Source of the DNA: Hymenobacter crusticola | GTDB taxonomy: Bacteria > Bacteroidota > Bacteroidia > Cytophagales > Hymenobacteraceae | Direction: 5' to 3' | NCBI RefSeq assembly: GCF_002154225.1 | Contig: NZ_MTSE01000031.1 | Span: 1 to 40,822, forward strand | DNA length: 40,822 nucleotides | Shown: one piece after another, positions 17,436-25,965 of the stretch | How positions within the stretch are numbered: the first letter of the stretch is position 1 | How the letters are laid out: the number at the start of each line of letters is the position of its first letter | The notes under the pieces: model-generated | Databases searched by the model: none | The model's input: the letters and a program-made list of their open reading frames with translations, nothing else | What the model was told of the DNA's origin: nothing | Position numbers and translations under genes: made by a program

Positions 17436-18914
17436 CTACTTCAAGAGAGGGTTTAGAATTACCTCCCGGTCGGGAATAGGAAACCGCAGGCGGCTCTGCG
17501 TGACGTTGTAGGACTGCGAAAGCGCGCCCGAACCTGTCGGATAATAGTACTTCTGCGGATTGGCTTTGACTTTGGCGCCGTAAGCTGTCATCACCTCAAT
17601 GGCTTTGCCCGTCCGGACTAAATCCAGCCAGCGCTTATTCTCGAAAGCTAGCTCTATGCGTCTCTCGTGCGCAATCACGTCGCGCAGCGCCGTTTGGCCG
17701 GCAGCGGTGGTGGCAGCTAGCCCGGCTCGGGTTCTTACTTGGTTCAAAAACGGCAGCGCGTCAGCGCTTTTGCCTTGCTCATTCAAGCTCTCGGCGAGCA
17801 GCAGCAACACATCAGCGTAGCGGTACACAGGCCAGTTGTCGTCGGTGTTGTTATAGAGGGCGTGCGCGTGCAGGTACTTCTTAACGTAAGGGTACGACAC
17901 CCCACTGACCGTGTAATAGCCGATGGAGGCGTCTTTCCTTTTATCGTTGGCCTCGTAGGAGCTAATCAGATCATCGGCGGGCGTGTTCCAGCCGCCGATT
18001 AGTTGGTTGTTGCTCGGCGTGACGCTGGTAATGGGCTGCGTGTTCGTCAGCGCCGGGATGAAAATGTAGGCGAAGTTGCTTTGCAGCCCCTGGGTACCTT
18101 GCTGATACTGAACTTCAAAAACCGATTCAGCGCTGTTTTTATTAGCTAGAGCATACACAGCCGCGTAGTCGGGCAACAGCGCGTATTGCCCGGAGCTAAC
18201 GACCTCGCGCAAAATGGTTTCGGCACTCGCGTACTGCTTTTGCGTGAGGTACACGTAGCCGAGCAGCGTTTTGGCGCTGCCGTTCGTCACGCGGCCTTTC
18301 TCCTGCGTTGCTTTCAGGGGTAGCAAGGCCGCGGCGTCCTTCGCGTCGGTTATAATCTGGGTGTAGGTGTCGGCCGCGGCCGTTTTCGGTAGCGCGGTTT
18401 CTTCAATAGTAGAGGCTGGTTTCAGGTGCAGCGGCACATCACCGAAATACTGCACCAGCTCGTAGTAAGCGAAAGCGCGCAGGAACAATGCTTGCCCCTT
18501 CAGGTTGCTCTTCGCGGCCTCGTCGAAGCTAGCCGCATCAATCTGCGCCAGGATCTGATTGACCCGGGCAATGATGTTGTAGCAGCTATTCCATTTGTTG
18601 GCGATGTACGTGTTCGTGGGGTCTTCCAAAAAATCCGCTATTTGCTCGCGCTGCACATTCTGCCCACCTCGGTCACCACTTTTGAAGACGTAGTGGGTGT
18701 TGTCGGAGCGCATTTCGCCCATCACGTACGCGTCGCTGTAGAGGCTGCGCAACCCCGCGTAGGTACCGTTGACAGCCTGGGTGAAGTCGTCCTGGGTTTT
18801 GTAGAACGTGGTCGAGCTGATGGCCGTTTGAGGCGGTATTTCAACAAAGTCTTTATTGCAGGAGCCCAGCGCTAAGGCTAAAAAGCTAGCTGCCAATAGA
18901 ATATTCGGTTTCAT
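17436..18914 (-). CDS. SusD/RagB-family glycan-binding outer-membrane lipoprotein
   Basis: A 492-residue protein. The N-terminus (MKPNILLAASFLALALGSC) is a lipoprotein signal with the acylated Cys19, followed by NKDFVEIPPQTAISSTTFYKTQDDF. The SusD fold is shown by the TPR-like helices, with FLRAFAYYELVQYFGDVPLHL near 145-165, and by the C-terminal motif FENKRWLDLVRTGKA near 425. It caps the SusC barrel on the cell surface and captures oligosaccharides. It starts 48 bp after the susC stop, so the two are cotranscribed. Substrate is not readable from this protein; the adjoining rhamnosidases point to a rhamnose-containing glycan. Confidence 0.95.
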   Translation of the reverse strand: MKPNILLAASFLALALGSCNKDFVEIPPQTAISSTTFYKTQDDFTQAVNGTYAGLRSLYSDAYVMGEMRSDNTHYVFKSGDRGGQNVQREQIADFLEDPTNTYIANKWNSCYNIIARVNQILAQIDAASFDEAAKSNLKGQALFLRAFAYYELVQYFGDVPLHLKPASTIEETALPKTAAADTYTQIITDAKDAAALLPLKATQEKGRVTNGSAKTLLGYVYLTQKQYASAETILREVVSSGQYALLPDYAAVYALANKNSAESVFEVQYQQGTQGLQSNFAYIFIPALTNTQPITSVTPSNNQLIGGWNTPADDLISSYEANDKRKDASIGYYTVSGVSYPYVKKYLHAHALYNNTDDNWPVYRYADVLLLLAESLNEQGKSADALPFLNQVRTRAGLAATTAAGQTALRDVIAHERRIELAFENKRWLDLVRTGKAIEVMTAYGAKVKANPQKYYYPTGSGALSQSYNVTQSRLRFPIPDREVILNPLLK

Positions 18915-18962
18915 GGCGGGAAAGAGTCGGAGTTGGTACCGGGCTAGAGTTGGTTATTTCGG

Positions 18963-21900
18963 CTACTGCAAGCCCACGTTTATCCCCAGCGTAAAGGTTC
19001 TGGGCACGGGATAGGCAGTCCAGTCTATGCCTTGGTTCAGGGCATCGCCACCGCTGCTGCCAGATTGTGGGTTAGCTCCGGCACTTACCTCCGGGTTGGC
19101 ACCTTGATAGCTTGTAAAGACAAACGCTTGCTGAATGCTGCCGTACACGCGCACGTTGCGCAAGTGCTGACCTTCTTTCAGCGGGATATTGTAGCCCAGC
19201 GTGATGTTTTTGATGGTCAGATAGCTACCGTCGCTTACCCAGTTGGTGTTCGGGGAGCGAGCCAGGTCGGTTGTGCCCGCCTTCACGCTCGGGATGATGC
19301 CGTTGCCCGGATCCTGCTCCGACCGCCAGCGGTTCAACACTTTTCGATCGACGTTGAAAACGCCATCCAGATTCTGCGTGCTTTCCAGCGACCGATTCAT
19401 GATATCGTTGCCGTAGGAGCCCGAAGACACAATGGACAAGTCGATATTGCGGTAGGAGAAATTGTTGGTGATACCGAACAGGAACTTCGGCCACGGATTG
19501 CCAATGACGGTTTTGTCGTCGTTGGTGTTGGTAATCACGCCGTCGCCATTAATATCCTTCATCTTGATGGTGCCCACTGCCGACGTAGCATATTTAGGAG
19601 AGGTGTTTAGGTCTTCCGCATTGCGGTATACGCCCTGCGCCTGGAAGCCCCAGAACTGGCCAATCCGCTCACCCACCCGCGTGATGGTGGTGTTAGTGTT
19701 GCCATAAATGGGCGCGTCGGTGTTGCCTAGCCTCTCAACTCGGTTGTCGTTGAAGGACACGTTGAGGTTTGTGTTCCACTTGAAATCGTGGACGAAGTTT
19801 TGGGTGTTGATGGCAAACTCGTGACCCCAGAACTTAAACTCTCCTAGGTTGGTGAGCAGACTATTAAAGCCCGATTCGTTCGGAATGGCCACGCTGTAGA
19901 GCAAGCCGTCGGTGTCTTTGTGGTAGTAGTCGTAGGTGAAGTTGATCCGATTTTTAAACAGACCGATATCCACGCCGAAGTCAAGCTGCTTGGTTCTCTC
20001 CCAGCCTAGATTTAGGTTCGGCAGCGAGTTCAGGCTGCGGCCGTTGGCTAAAGAATTGTTGAACACGTAGTTGGCCGGGCTTAACAAGGCATAGTAAGGG
20101 TAGTTGCCAATGTTGTTGTTGCCCGTGAGGCCGTAGCTGGAGCGCAGCTTGAGGAAGGATACAGCGGCCACCTGCGGCATGAAGCTTTCATCCGACACGA
20201 TCCAGCCGGCCGAAATCGAAGGAAAATTGCCCCATTTGTTGTTCGAGCCGAAGCGCGAGGAACCATCCCGCCGAATGGAGGCCGACAGCACGTATTTGCC
20301 CTTGAAGTCGTAGTTCACGCGGGCCAGGTACGACAGCAGGGACCATTCCTGAATATCACCGGAGCTGGAAGAAGTAGTAGTGGCTGCGTTCAGCGTATGC
20401 ACCCGATCATCCGGAAAATCGGTCTTGGCAATGGACAAGGCGTCGCTCCGGAACTTCTGCACCGTGTAGCCGCCCAGCACGTCAAAGGCATGGTCTCCTA
20501 GGGTTTTGCGGTAGGTCAGCAGGTTTTCGGATAGCCAGGAGTAGTAGCTGCTATTATTAGCTTGGGCAGTGGCTTTCTGCGGCGGGGGGGCGAAAATCTG
20601 CCCGGCTGTGGAAGGCGAAAACCGATAGAACTGCGACTGACCTAGGTCGATGTTGATAGTGGTGCGCGCTGACAGCCCTTTCAGGATTTCGTAGTCGAGC
20701 GAGGCATTAGAAAGTAGGCGTGTGGTCCGGGTTTTGGCTTCTATTTCCTGAATTGTCCGGTACCAGTTGGGGTTCGGATACAAGCCGGCGCCTGTGGCCG
20801 TGAGGGGCAAGCTGCCGTCGGGGTTTTTGTAGGGGGCAATGGGCGACGTCAGAATGGCGCTCATGATGGCGCCGCCGCCCCACAGCACGCCGTCGGTCGT
20901 CGTCGGGCCGTTGTTAATAGCGTAAGTCGGGGCTACGTTCAGGCTGAATTTCAGCTTGTCGGTGAAGTTGTAATCCGCATTCAATCGGGCCGAGAAGCGG
21001 TTGTAGCCCGAGTTCAGGATTACGCCTTGCTGATTGAAGAAACCGAGGGTCGCGGCCGTGCTGAACTTGTCCCGGTTGCTGTTCAGGGAAATACTGTAGT
21101 TCTGGATGGGTGCCTGGCGGAGCAGCACTTTGTACCAGTCGGTGCCCTCGCCGTACTGCGAAGGATCCTGGTACTCGGCAGGCACAGGCTTGTTATTGAA
21201 CTCATAGACTTCTTTCTGAAACTGCGCGAATTCCTGGGCATTCAGCATGTCGGGCCTGCCGCGCTGGGGCACCTGCTGCACGCCGTAGAAGGCATTCACG
21301 CTGAGATTGTTCTGGCCGGCGCGTGCGCGCTTGGTTTGCACCAGCACCACCCCGAACGCCGCCCGCGAGCCATACAAGGAAGCTGAAGCCGCATCTTTCA
21401 GCACTGATATGCTCTCGATTTCGTCGGGGTTGATGTTGCTGATGTCGCCCACAATGGGGAAGCCATCGACCACGTACAGCGGCTGCCCTTGCGCGTTGAT
21501 CGACGCCTGGCCGCGGATGCGCACCTGCATGCCTTCGCCGGGGCGGCCAGTGCCCTGGTTGATCTGCACCCCGGCTAACTTGCCCTGGAGCTTCTGTGTG
21601 ACCTGGGCCACGGGGATGTCGGCTAGCTCCTTGCCCTGCACTTCCTGCACGGCCCCCGTTACAGCTCTTTTCTGCTGCGTGCCGTAGGCCACCACTACCA
21701 CTTCGTCGAGGGCTTTGCTATCTTCCTGCAACGTAATGGTCAGCACAGTTTTCGTACCCACAGTTACTTCCTGACTCACATAGCCGACAAAGGAAAAAGT
21801 TAGGGTAGCACCTTCAGGCACCTCCAGCGAAAAGCTCCCGTCAGGGTCGGTGGCGGTACCTGTTGTCGTGCCCTTCACAACCACCGTCACTCCGGTGAGT

Positions 21901-22331
21901 GGCGTCCCATCAGCCTGTACTACGCGCCCTGACACTGGAATTGCTTTGTTGGGCACGACACTGCTAGGCTTTGCCTCCACGATTACGTAATAGTCGGGAC
22001 GCAGCCTTTGAAAACCTAGGCCTACCTGTTGCAAGACGCTGGTTAGCTGTTCTTCTAAGCTGCCGGCTGCCGCCTGCGGCACAGCCGTTTTATTGCGTAC
22101 CAGATCGGTTTTATAGACGATGGTGGTTTTATACTGCTTTTCCCATTGACCGAGCAGTTCTTTGAGCGGCACAGCGCTTTTGCTGTTAGTGTGCTGCGGC
22201 AACGAGGTTTGAGTAGAGGCAAGTAGTTGAGCGTAGGCTCCGGAAGCGGGCGTATGCAGCAGCAGCAAACTAGCGGCGGCAGTTACATGACGAGCCAGCT
22301 GCCCAGGCAAGTGGGTATGCAGTCGGTTCAT
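18963..22331 (-). CDS. SusC/RagA TonB-dependent transporter with STN signalling domain
   Basis: An 1122-residue outer-membrane protein. The signal peptide is near residues 1-35. A secretin/TonB short N-terminal (STN) domain covers about 50-115 (LKELLGQWEKQYKTTIVYKTDL...LGFQRLRPDYYVIV). A carboxypeptidase-regulatory-like domain covers about 130-205 (VSGRVVQADGTPLTGVTVVVKGT). Then come the TonB-box region (LDEVVVVAYGTQQKRAVTGAV), the plug (VRIRGQASINAQGQPLYVVDG and SISVLKDAASASLYGSRAAFGVVLV) and a 22-strand barrel ending in FTLGINVGLQ. The STN domain is what lets such transporters talk to an inner-membrane FecR, and fecR sits 31 bp upstream. It imports oligosaccharides using TonB energy. The length is normal and no damage is seen. 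Confidence 0.96.
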   Translation of the reverse strand: MNRLHTHLPGQLARHVTAAASLLLLHTPASGAYAQLLASTQTSLPQHTNSKSAVPLKELLGQWEKQYKTTIVYKTDLVRNKTAVPQAAAGSLEEQLTSVLQQVGLGFQRLRPDYYVIVEAKPSSVVPNKAIPVSGRVVQADGTPLTGVTVVVKGTTTGTATDPDGSFSLEVPEGATLTFSFVGYVSQEVTVGTKTVLTITLQEDSKALDEVVVVAYGTQQKRAVTGAVQEVQGKELADIPVAQVTQKLQGKLAGVQINQGTGRPGEGMQVRIRGQASINAQGQPLYVVDGFPIVGDISNINPDEIESISVLKDAASASLYGSRAAFGVVLVQTKRARAGQNNLSVNAFYGVQQVPQRGRPDMLNAQEFAQFQKEVYEFNNKPVPAEYQDPSQYGEGTDWYKVLLRQAPIQNYSISLNSNRDKFSTAATLGFFNQQGVILNSGYNRFSARLNADYNFTDKLKFSLNVAPTYAINNGPTTTDGVLWGGGAIMSAILTSPIAPYKNPDGSLPLTATGAGLYPNPNWYRTIQEIEAKTRTTRLLSNASLDYEILKGLSARTTINIDLGQSQFYRFSPSTAGQIFAPPPQKATAQANNSSYYSWLSENLLTYRKTLGDHAFDVLGGYTVQKFRSDALSIAKTDFPDDRVHTLNAATTTSSSSGDIQEWSLLSYLARVNYDFKGKYVLSASIRRDGSSRFGSNNKWGNFPSISAGWIVSDESFMPQVAAVSFLKLRSSYGLTGNNNIGNYPYYALLSPANYVFNNSLANGRSLNSLPNLNLGWERTKQLDFGVDIGLFKNRINFTYDYYHKDTDGLLYSVAIPNESGFNSLLTNLGEFKFWGHEFAINTQNFVHDFKWNTNLNVSFNDNRVERLGNTDAPIYGNTNTTITRVGERIGQFWGFQAQGVYRNAEDLNTSPKYATSAVGTIKMKDINGDGVITNTNDDKTVIGNPWPKFLFGITNNFSYRNIDLSIVSSGSYGNDIMNRSLESTQNLDGVFNVDRKVLNRWRSEQDPGNGIIPSVKAGTTDLARSPNTNWVSDGSYLTIKNITLGYNIPLKEGQHLRNVRVYGSIQQAFVFTSYQGANPEVSAGANPQSGSSGGDALNQGIDWTAYPVPRTFTLGINVGLQ

Positions 22332-22362
22332 AAGCTATGGATGGGATTAGGAAGGATGAACC

Positions 22363-23385
22363 TTAGAGAGGAGAAAGCAGAATGCGCTGGTGCTGGCGTT
22401 CTACTTTGATGTTGAACGAGGCATGCAGGGCCTGGCAAAGCAGGTCGACATCCCCCACGGGCACGGTACCCGTAATGGTTTGCTTGCTCAAAGCAGAATC
22501 CAGCACCACCACATCTAGCCCGTAAGTGTCGCGTAGTTGCGTAGCTAGCTCAGAAATAGGGGTATCATCGAGCACTAGCTTATTAGCCGTCCAAGCCGTG
22601 TAGCTCGGGGCTTTCACGGCTTTGTGCACCACCTGTTTAGGATGAGCATCGGCAGTTTGCAGCAGCTCACCAGGCTTCAGAATAACGTCGGGTCGATTGT
22701 GGTCGTGAAAGTCAACCCGCACTTTCCCCGAGAGCAGCACGACGCGCTCCTGCGCGTGGCGCCGGTACACCGTAAACTTGGTTCCAAGCACTTCCACGTT
22801 GAAATTACCGGAAGTATGCACGCGGAAGCGTTGGTGATTCGGCAGGTGCTTCACGGAGAAATAGGCCTCCCCATCGAGCCACACTTCCCGGGGCGTGTTG
22901 GAGTTCCACACAGCAGCATGACGCAGCGTCGAGTTAGCATTCAGTGTGACGGTGGAGCCGTCTGGCAGCTGTACTTGGCGCGTCTGCCTGTAGGTAGTCA
23001 TCACTTCGGCAAACGTTTGTGGCAAGGGCGATGCAAAATGCTTGGCTTGCCAGAACCAAGCTCCTCCCAAGAGTAGCCCGAAGAGCAACACAGCGGCTAC
23101 CGCCCATTGGGGCCACCAGATTCGCCGGGTTTTTGTTTCTATTTTGACTGGCTCTTCCAGACCAAGCTGCGCAAGCAGTTCCTGTTGAATTGCTTCAAAG
23201 CCGGGCATTTCGACCGGGGCGCCCTCCTCCTGTTCGAGGATCTGTACGTACCGGTTCATCCACTCTTGGGCTAGGAAGGTATTGGCTGGGTCTTCCAGCC
23301 ACATGCGGACGGCACGATGTTCTTGCGGCGAGGACTGCTGCCGGGCATAACGAAGAAAAGCATCGAAAGTCACGAGGTTTGCCAT
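22363..23385 (-). CDS. FecR-family anti-sigma factor with DUF4974 domain
   Basis: A 340-residue inner-membrane regulator. The cytoplasmic N-terminus (about 1-85, FLRYARQQSSPQEHRAVRMWL) should hold the sigma factor. A single transmembrane helix lies near 92-112 (WAVAAVLLFGLLLGGAWFW). The periplasmic FecR domain covers about 125-235 (RQVQLPDGSTVTLNANSTLRHA, GEAYFSVKH, VLGTKFTVYRR). The DUF4974 domain covers about 255-340 (LVLDDTPISELATQLRDTYGLDVVV), which is expected to contact the STN domain of SusC. It is the first gene of the leftward PUL run and faces away from its sigma gene, instead of following it as in most such pairs. Confidence 0.94.
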   Translation of the reverse strand: MANLVTFDAFLRYARQQSSPQEHRAVRMWLEDPANTFLAQEWMNRYVQILEQEEGAPVEMPGFEAIQQELLAQLGLEEPVKIETKTRRIWWPQWAVAAVLLFGLLLGGAWFWQAKHFASPLPQTFAEVMTTYRQTRQVQLPDGSTVTLNANSTLRHAAVWNSNTPREVWLDGEAYFSVKHLPNHQRFRVHTSGNFNVEVLGTKFTVYRRHAQERVVLLSGKVRVDFHDHNRPDVILKPGELLQTADAHPKQVVHKAVKAPSYTAWTANKLVLDDTPISELATQLRDTYGLDVVVLDSALSKQTITGTVPVGDVDLLCQALHASFNIKVERQHQRILLSPL

Positions 23386-23530
23386 AGAACACGGGGTATG
23401 CCATAGAAATAGAAGTAAAACACCCCTTCAACTACAAACGACGCCTAGGCTGGCTTCTACCCTATGTCTAGCTCAGAAAAAATTCTTACTCAAAGCTTTA
23501 AGCTGGCTAACCATAGATACAATGTATTGA

Positions 23531-23558
23531 TTATTAGCAATTTATTGTTCGCTAATAA
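23531..23558. promoter_or_regulatory. Perfect 8-bp dyad in the fecR upstream region
   Basis: TTATTAGC and GCTAATAA are perfect inverted repeats separated by 12 bases, about 150 bp upstream of the fecR start. The AT-rich dyad could be a regulator binding site. No regulator is assigned. Confidence 0.35.
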
Positions 23559-23712
23559 AAGAACACTATTTTTTTACTGCCTTGGTTTTTACAGCATCAT
23601 AGCGAAATACAAGGTGCAGTAAACTTAGCTAGCAGGTTGTTCTATCATGAAACTGTATCCTAGCCTAAGTTCTGCGGATTAGAGGCTAAAATGCGCTTAA
23701 TAATGACCTGAT

Positions 23713-23778
23713 TACCTTAGGTAAAACAGAAGTAGAGGCATGAGAGTACAGGAATGTGAAGGCAAGCTACCTCAGGTA
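23713..23778. promoter_or_regulatory. Two copies of the palindrome TACCTNAGGTA
   Basis: TACCTTAGGTA (23713-23723) and TACCTCAGGTA (23768-23778) share both half-sites and begin 55 bp apart, close to five helical turns. They lie 80-146 bp upstream of the sigma gene start. The repetition and spacing resemble a pair of operators for a dimeric regulator, which is inference. Confidence 0.4.
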
Positions 23779-23858
23779 CATTAGTAAGACAGCGCCTATT
23801 AATCTTTTGGCAGCCTACGCGTTGTCTTTGTCAATCTTTCCCTTATTTACCTACTGCG

Positions 23859-24443
23859 GTGAAGCTTACCAAGAATGCTTCAGAAAACCCCATTTCGCCT
23901 TCTGCAGAGGACGACCGGCACCTGTTTAAGTTGCTTTTCAAGCAGCACGCTTCTGGTATCTATCGTATGGCGAATAACCTGCTGCGCTCCCGTGTCGAAG
24001 CACAGGAGGTCGTTCAGGAGTGCTTCTTAAAGTATTGGGAAAAGCGCCATACAATCAGCGCTGATCCGGCGACCATCAGAGGCTACCTATATACCTCTGC
24101 CTATCACGCAGTCTTACTCCAAGTGCGTCGTCAACGCCGATGGGTTTATCAGGACTACCCCGAAGATCTTATTGTTGAACAAGAACCGCAAACGATTGCG
24201 TTAGAGCACCAAGAGCTAACTGTATTGTACACGCATGCCTTGGCTCAATTGCCTACGAAACGGCGCTTGGTCTTCGCCATGAGTCGGCAGCAAGGGTTAT
24301 CGAATGCGATGATTGCGCAGGAACTCAATATCTCGGTGAAGATGGTAGAGGCTCAGATTACCCAAGCGCTTAAGTTTTTGCGTACCTACTTTCGGGCACA
24401 CGGTATTGTGCTCACCCTTGTATTGCTCTTATTAGAAGGATAA
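23859..24443 (+). CDS. ECF RNA polymerase sigma-70 factor
   Basis: A 194-residue protein with a GTG start. Region 2 covers about 20-90 (FKQHASGIYRMANNLLRSRVEAQEVVQECFLKYWEKR). Region 4 covers about 125-180 (LPTKRRLVFAMSRQQGLSNAMIAQELNISVKMVEAQITQALKFL), whose helix-turn-helix reads the -35 element. The hydrophobic tail (IVLTLVLLLLEG) is common in Bacteroidota sigma factors of the FecI/PUL type. It is divergent from fecR and from the PUL, and is expected to be held by FecR until SusC signals substrate. The presumed targets are susC and the downstream enzyme genes. The start could differ by a few codons, since no ribosome-binding site is visible. Confidence 0.93.
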   Translation: MKLTKNASENPISPSAEDDRHLFKLLFKQHASGIYRMANNLLRSRVEAQEVVQECFLKYWEKRHTISADPATIRGYLYTSAYHAVLLQVRRQRRWVYQDYPEDLIVEQEPQTIALEHQELTVLYTHALAQLPTKRRLVFAMSRQQGLSNAMIAQELNISVKMVEAQITQALKFLRTYFRAHGIVLTLVLLLLEG

Positions 24444-24660
24444 GCAAGCCACTGTCCACATACTTGAATTGTTTTTGGTAGCAAGCAGGTCACTATAAAG
24501 CGTCAAGAGGGTGTCTGATGCTAAAAGAGGTTGACCATATTTTCGAAGGAACGAAGCCTTGATGTTCATCTGAATGTTTGGGTTCTTGAACTGGCTGGGT
24601 ATTCAACGCCGCATGGTTTATTAAATGGCAGGATTGAAGATCTCTTGAAAGGTTACTGGT

Positions 24661-24774
24661 TCAAAAAAAGGAGGGTTTTAAAACGAGTAATGAGGTAAAT
24701 TCCGCTTGGTAGGGCACGCCGGATTTGACGATGGCAAAAGCTTGCTTGAGCAGCTTGTTGCAGACAGCAATCAT
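24661..24774 (-). pseudogene. Remnant of an IS110-family transposase C-terminus
   Basis: Reading leftward from the edge of the miniature IS3, this frame gives IAVCNKLLKQAFAIVKSG and then VPYQAEFTS, ending at a TGA at 24661-24663. About 28 of the last 34 residues match the C-terminus of the intact IS110 transposase at 28256-29245. Only about 37 codons remain, and the rest of the gene is not found on the far side of the IS3 element. It is therefore a fragment of a different copy, in the opposite orientation to the intact one. It has no function by itself. Confidence 0.8.
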
Positions 24775-25161
24775 GAGGTGGTCTAGCTATGCCGCACAGA
24801 GTTGGGACGTGGTTTGAAAGTGGATTTCGAAGTGATTGGGGGCTTGGTAGCCGAGGGCGGAATGGCGACGTTCGGCGTTGTAGTAAGCTATATAGTGACT
24901 GATTTCCAGACGCGCTTCCGTCAGGTTGGCAAAGCTGCCACCGTCGAGCAGTTCGGTTTTCAGGCGGCTCCAAAACGATTCGGCGTGGGCGTTGTCGTAA
25001 CAATTGCTCCGTCGACTCATGCTTTGTACCGCTTCGTGGCGCTCGGCCTTGAAGGTGTCATCGTATTTACGCCGTTTATCCGGCGTGGACTTGCTGCTTT
25101 TTACACTCATGACTCAGGAAAGATACGTCCTGTTTCTATGCGCCGAGATTAGACCACCTCA
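24774..25161 (-). mobile_element. Miniature IS3-family element (388 bp, internally deleted)
   Basis: The ends TGAGGTGGTCTA (24774-24785) and TAGACCACCTCA (25150-25161) are perfect 12-bp inverted repeats; one more base pair extends them outward on each side. They begin TG and end CA as IS3-family ends do. A full IS3 is about 1.2-1.4 kb, so roughly two thirds is missing. No target duplication is visible. It abuts the IS110 remnant, which suggests it inserted into it, or that a deletion brought them together. It encodes one fused orfA-orfB frame, listed separately. Confidence 0.8.
24787..25110 (-). pseudogene. In-frame fusion of IS3 OrfA N-terminus to OrfB C-terminus
   Basis: A 107-residue open frame inside the miniature element. 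The first 23 residues (MSVKSSKSTPDKRRKYDDTF) read as the start of an IS3 OrfA. From about residue 25 the sequence switches to the end of OrfB: SMSRRSNCYDNAHAESFWSR, then LKTELL and YIAYYNAERRHSALGY. The Glu of the DDE triad (in AHAESF) is kept, but both catalytic Asp residues, the OrfA helix-turn-helix and the frameshift region are gone, so it cannot transpose. The junction is in frame and free of stops. It could in principle make a small protein with the last part of the rve domain; that is speculation. Confidence 0.8.
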
Positions 25162-25389
25162 TTCTTGATAAGGCGGATATACGTGCTAGACTACTCACAA
25201 ATGGTAGAGAGGTGCTGCGTCGCTACCTTTTTGCTCAAGTGCTGCCGAGTGGCTTGGCCGGTAAAGCCCCCGTTTGCCTCAGAAACCCCGCTCCGAGAAA
25301 ACGGCCACTACCCTGCTGGCCGTTGCACCCATGCTGACGGCCCTGTATTGACTGCGCGAAGTGTCCACCCCGCCTAACGTCCGGCACAA

Positions 25390-25965
25390 CTAGTGCAGAT
25401 AGGGCGCAAGCACGGTCCGTAGACGGGCCAGCAGGGCGCGTCGCCGTAGCTCGTCAAGCGAGAGAGTCGGCAGTTGCTCAATATTCTTGGCAATGCGGGG
25501 GGTGTCATTATGCACTACTTTCAGCCGCCAGGGCGAGTGATATACCGGTTTCAAGAGAGTATCAACAAGCCTTGAAGGGGGATACCTGCCTGGTATACGA
25601 TCTTCCCAGGGAATGCACAGGAGACGCTGAAAAAGGGCATCCAATTGGCGTCGTACTTTCGGGGAGCTCAAGGCCACTACAGCATATTCGCTTAAGCGAG
25701 GGTGCTCCAGGCTAAGAGCTTGATGCAGAATAAACTCCTTGAGGAAGTAACCTTCTGGGGTCTGGAACAGGTACACACGAGACCGCTCAGGGTCCTGGCT
25801 CTTAGTACGAGGAACATCAAAGTGCAGGCGTTGCACAATGTCAGACCGAACCGCCCGATAAAGCGTGCTTTCGTAACGCGACGCGTTGTCTGGCGGATTT
25901 TGGGCCCTGCTTTGGACGATCTCAAGACTACAGAAAAAACCTAACAGCAAGATGATTCTATACAT
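25390..25965 (-). CDS. Exported hypothetical protein coupled to the RHS toxin remnant
   Basis: A 191-residue protein with a signal peptide (MYRIILLLGFFCSLEIVQSRAQ), so the mature part should reach the periplasm. It has no transmembrane helix after that and no lipobox. It is rich in Arg and Leu, with helical stretches such as LEHPRLSEYAVVALSSPKVRRQLDALFQRLL. No family is recognised. Its ATG overlaps the stop of the upstream toxin frame as TAATG, a classic translational-coupling arrangement. By position it is a candidate immunity protein for the metallopeptidase toxin tip, though an exported immunity protein would imply a toxin that acts in the periplasm. That role is inference from context alone. 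Confidence 0.65.
   Translation of the reverse strand: MYRIILLLGFFCSLEIVQSRAQNPPDNASRYESTLYRAVRSDIVQRLHFDVPRTKSQDPERSRVYLFQTPEGYFLKEFILHQALSLEHPRLSEYAVVALSSPKVRRQLDALFQRLLCIPWEDRIPGRYPPSRLVDTLLKPVYHSPWRLKVVHNDTPRIAKNIEQLPTLSLDELRRRALLARLRTVLAPYLH

Larger units (their letters stand above)
23386..23858. other. Divergent control region between the anti-sigma and ECF sigma genes
   Basis: This 473-bp AT-rich stretch separates two divergent genes and must hold the promoters of both. It contains the dyad at 23531-23558 and two TACCTNAGGTA palindromes at 23713 and 23768, listed separately. No gene is supported. I could not fit a clear TTTG/TAnnTTTG promoter for either gene. Confidence 0.5.

Noticed and set aside
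24653..25003. 116-codon minus-strand frame across the miniature IS3
   Set aside because: It overlaps the orfA-orfB fusion and the IS110 remnant in another frame; those two give recognisable protein, this one does not.
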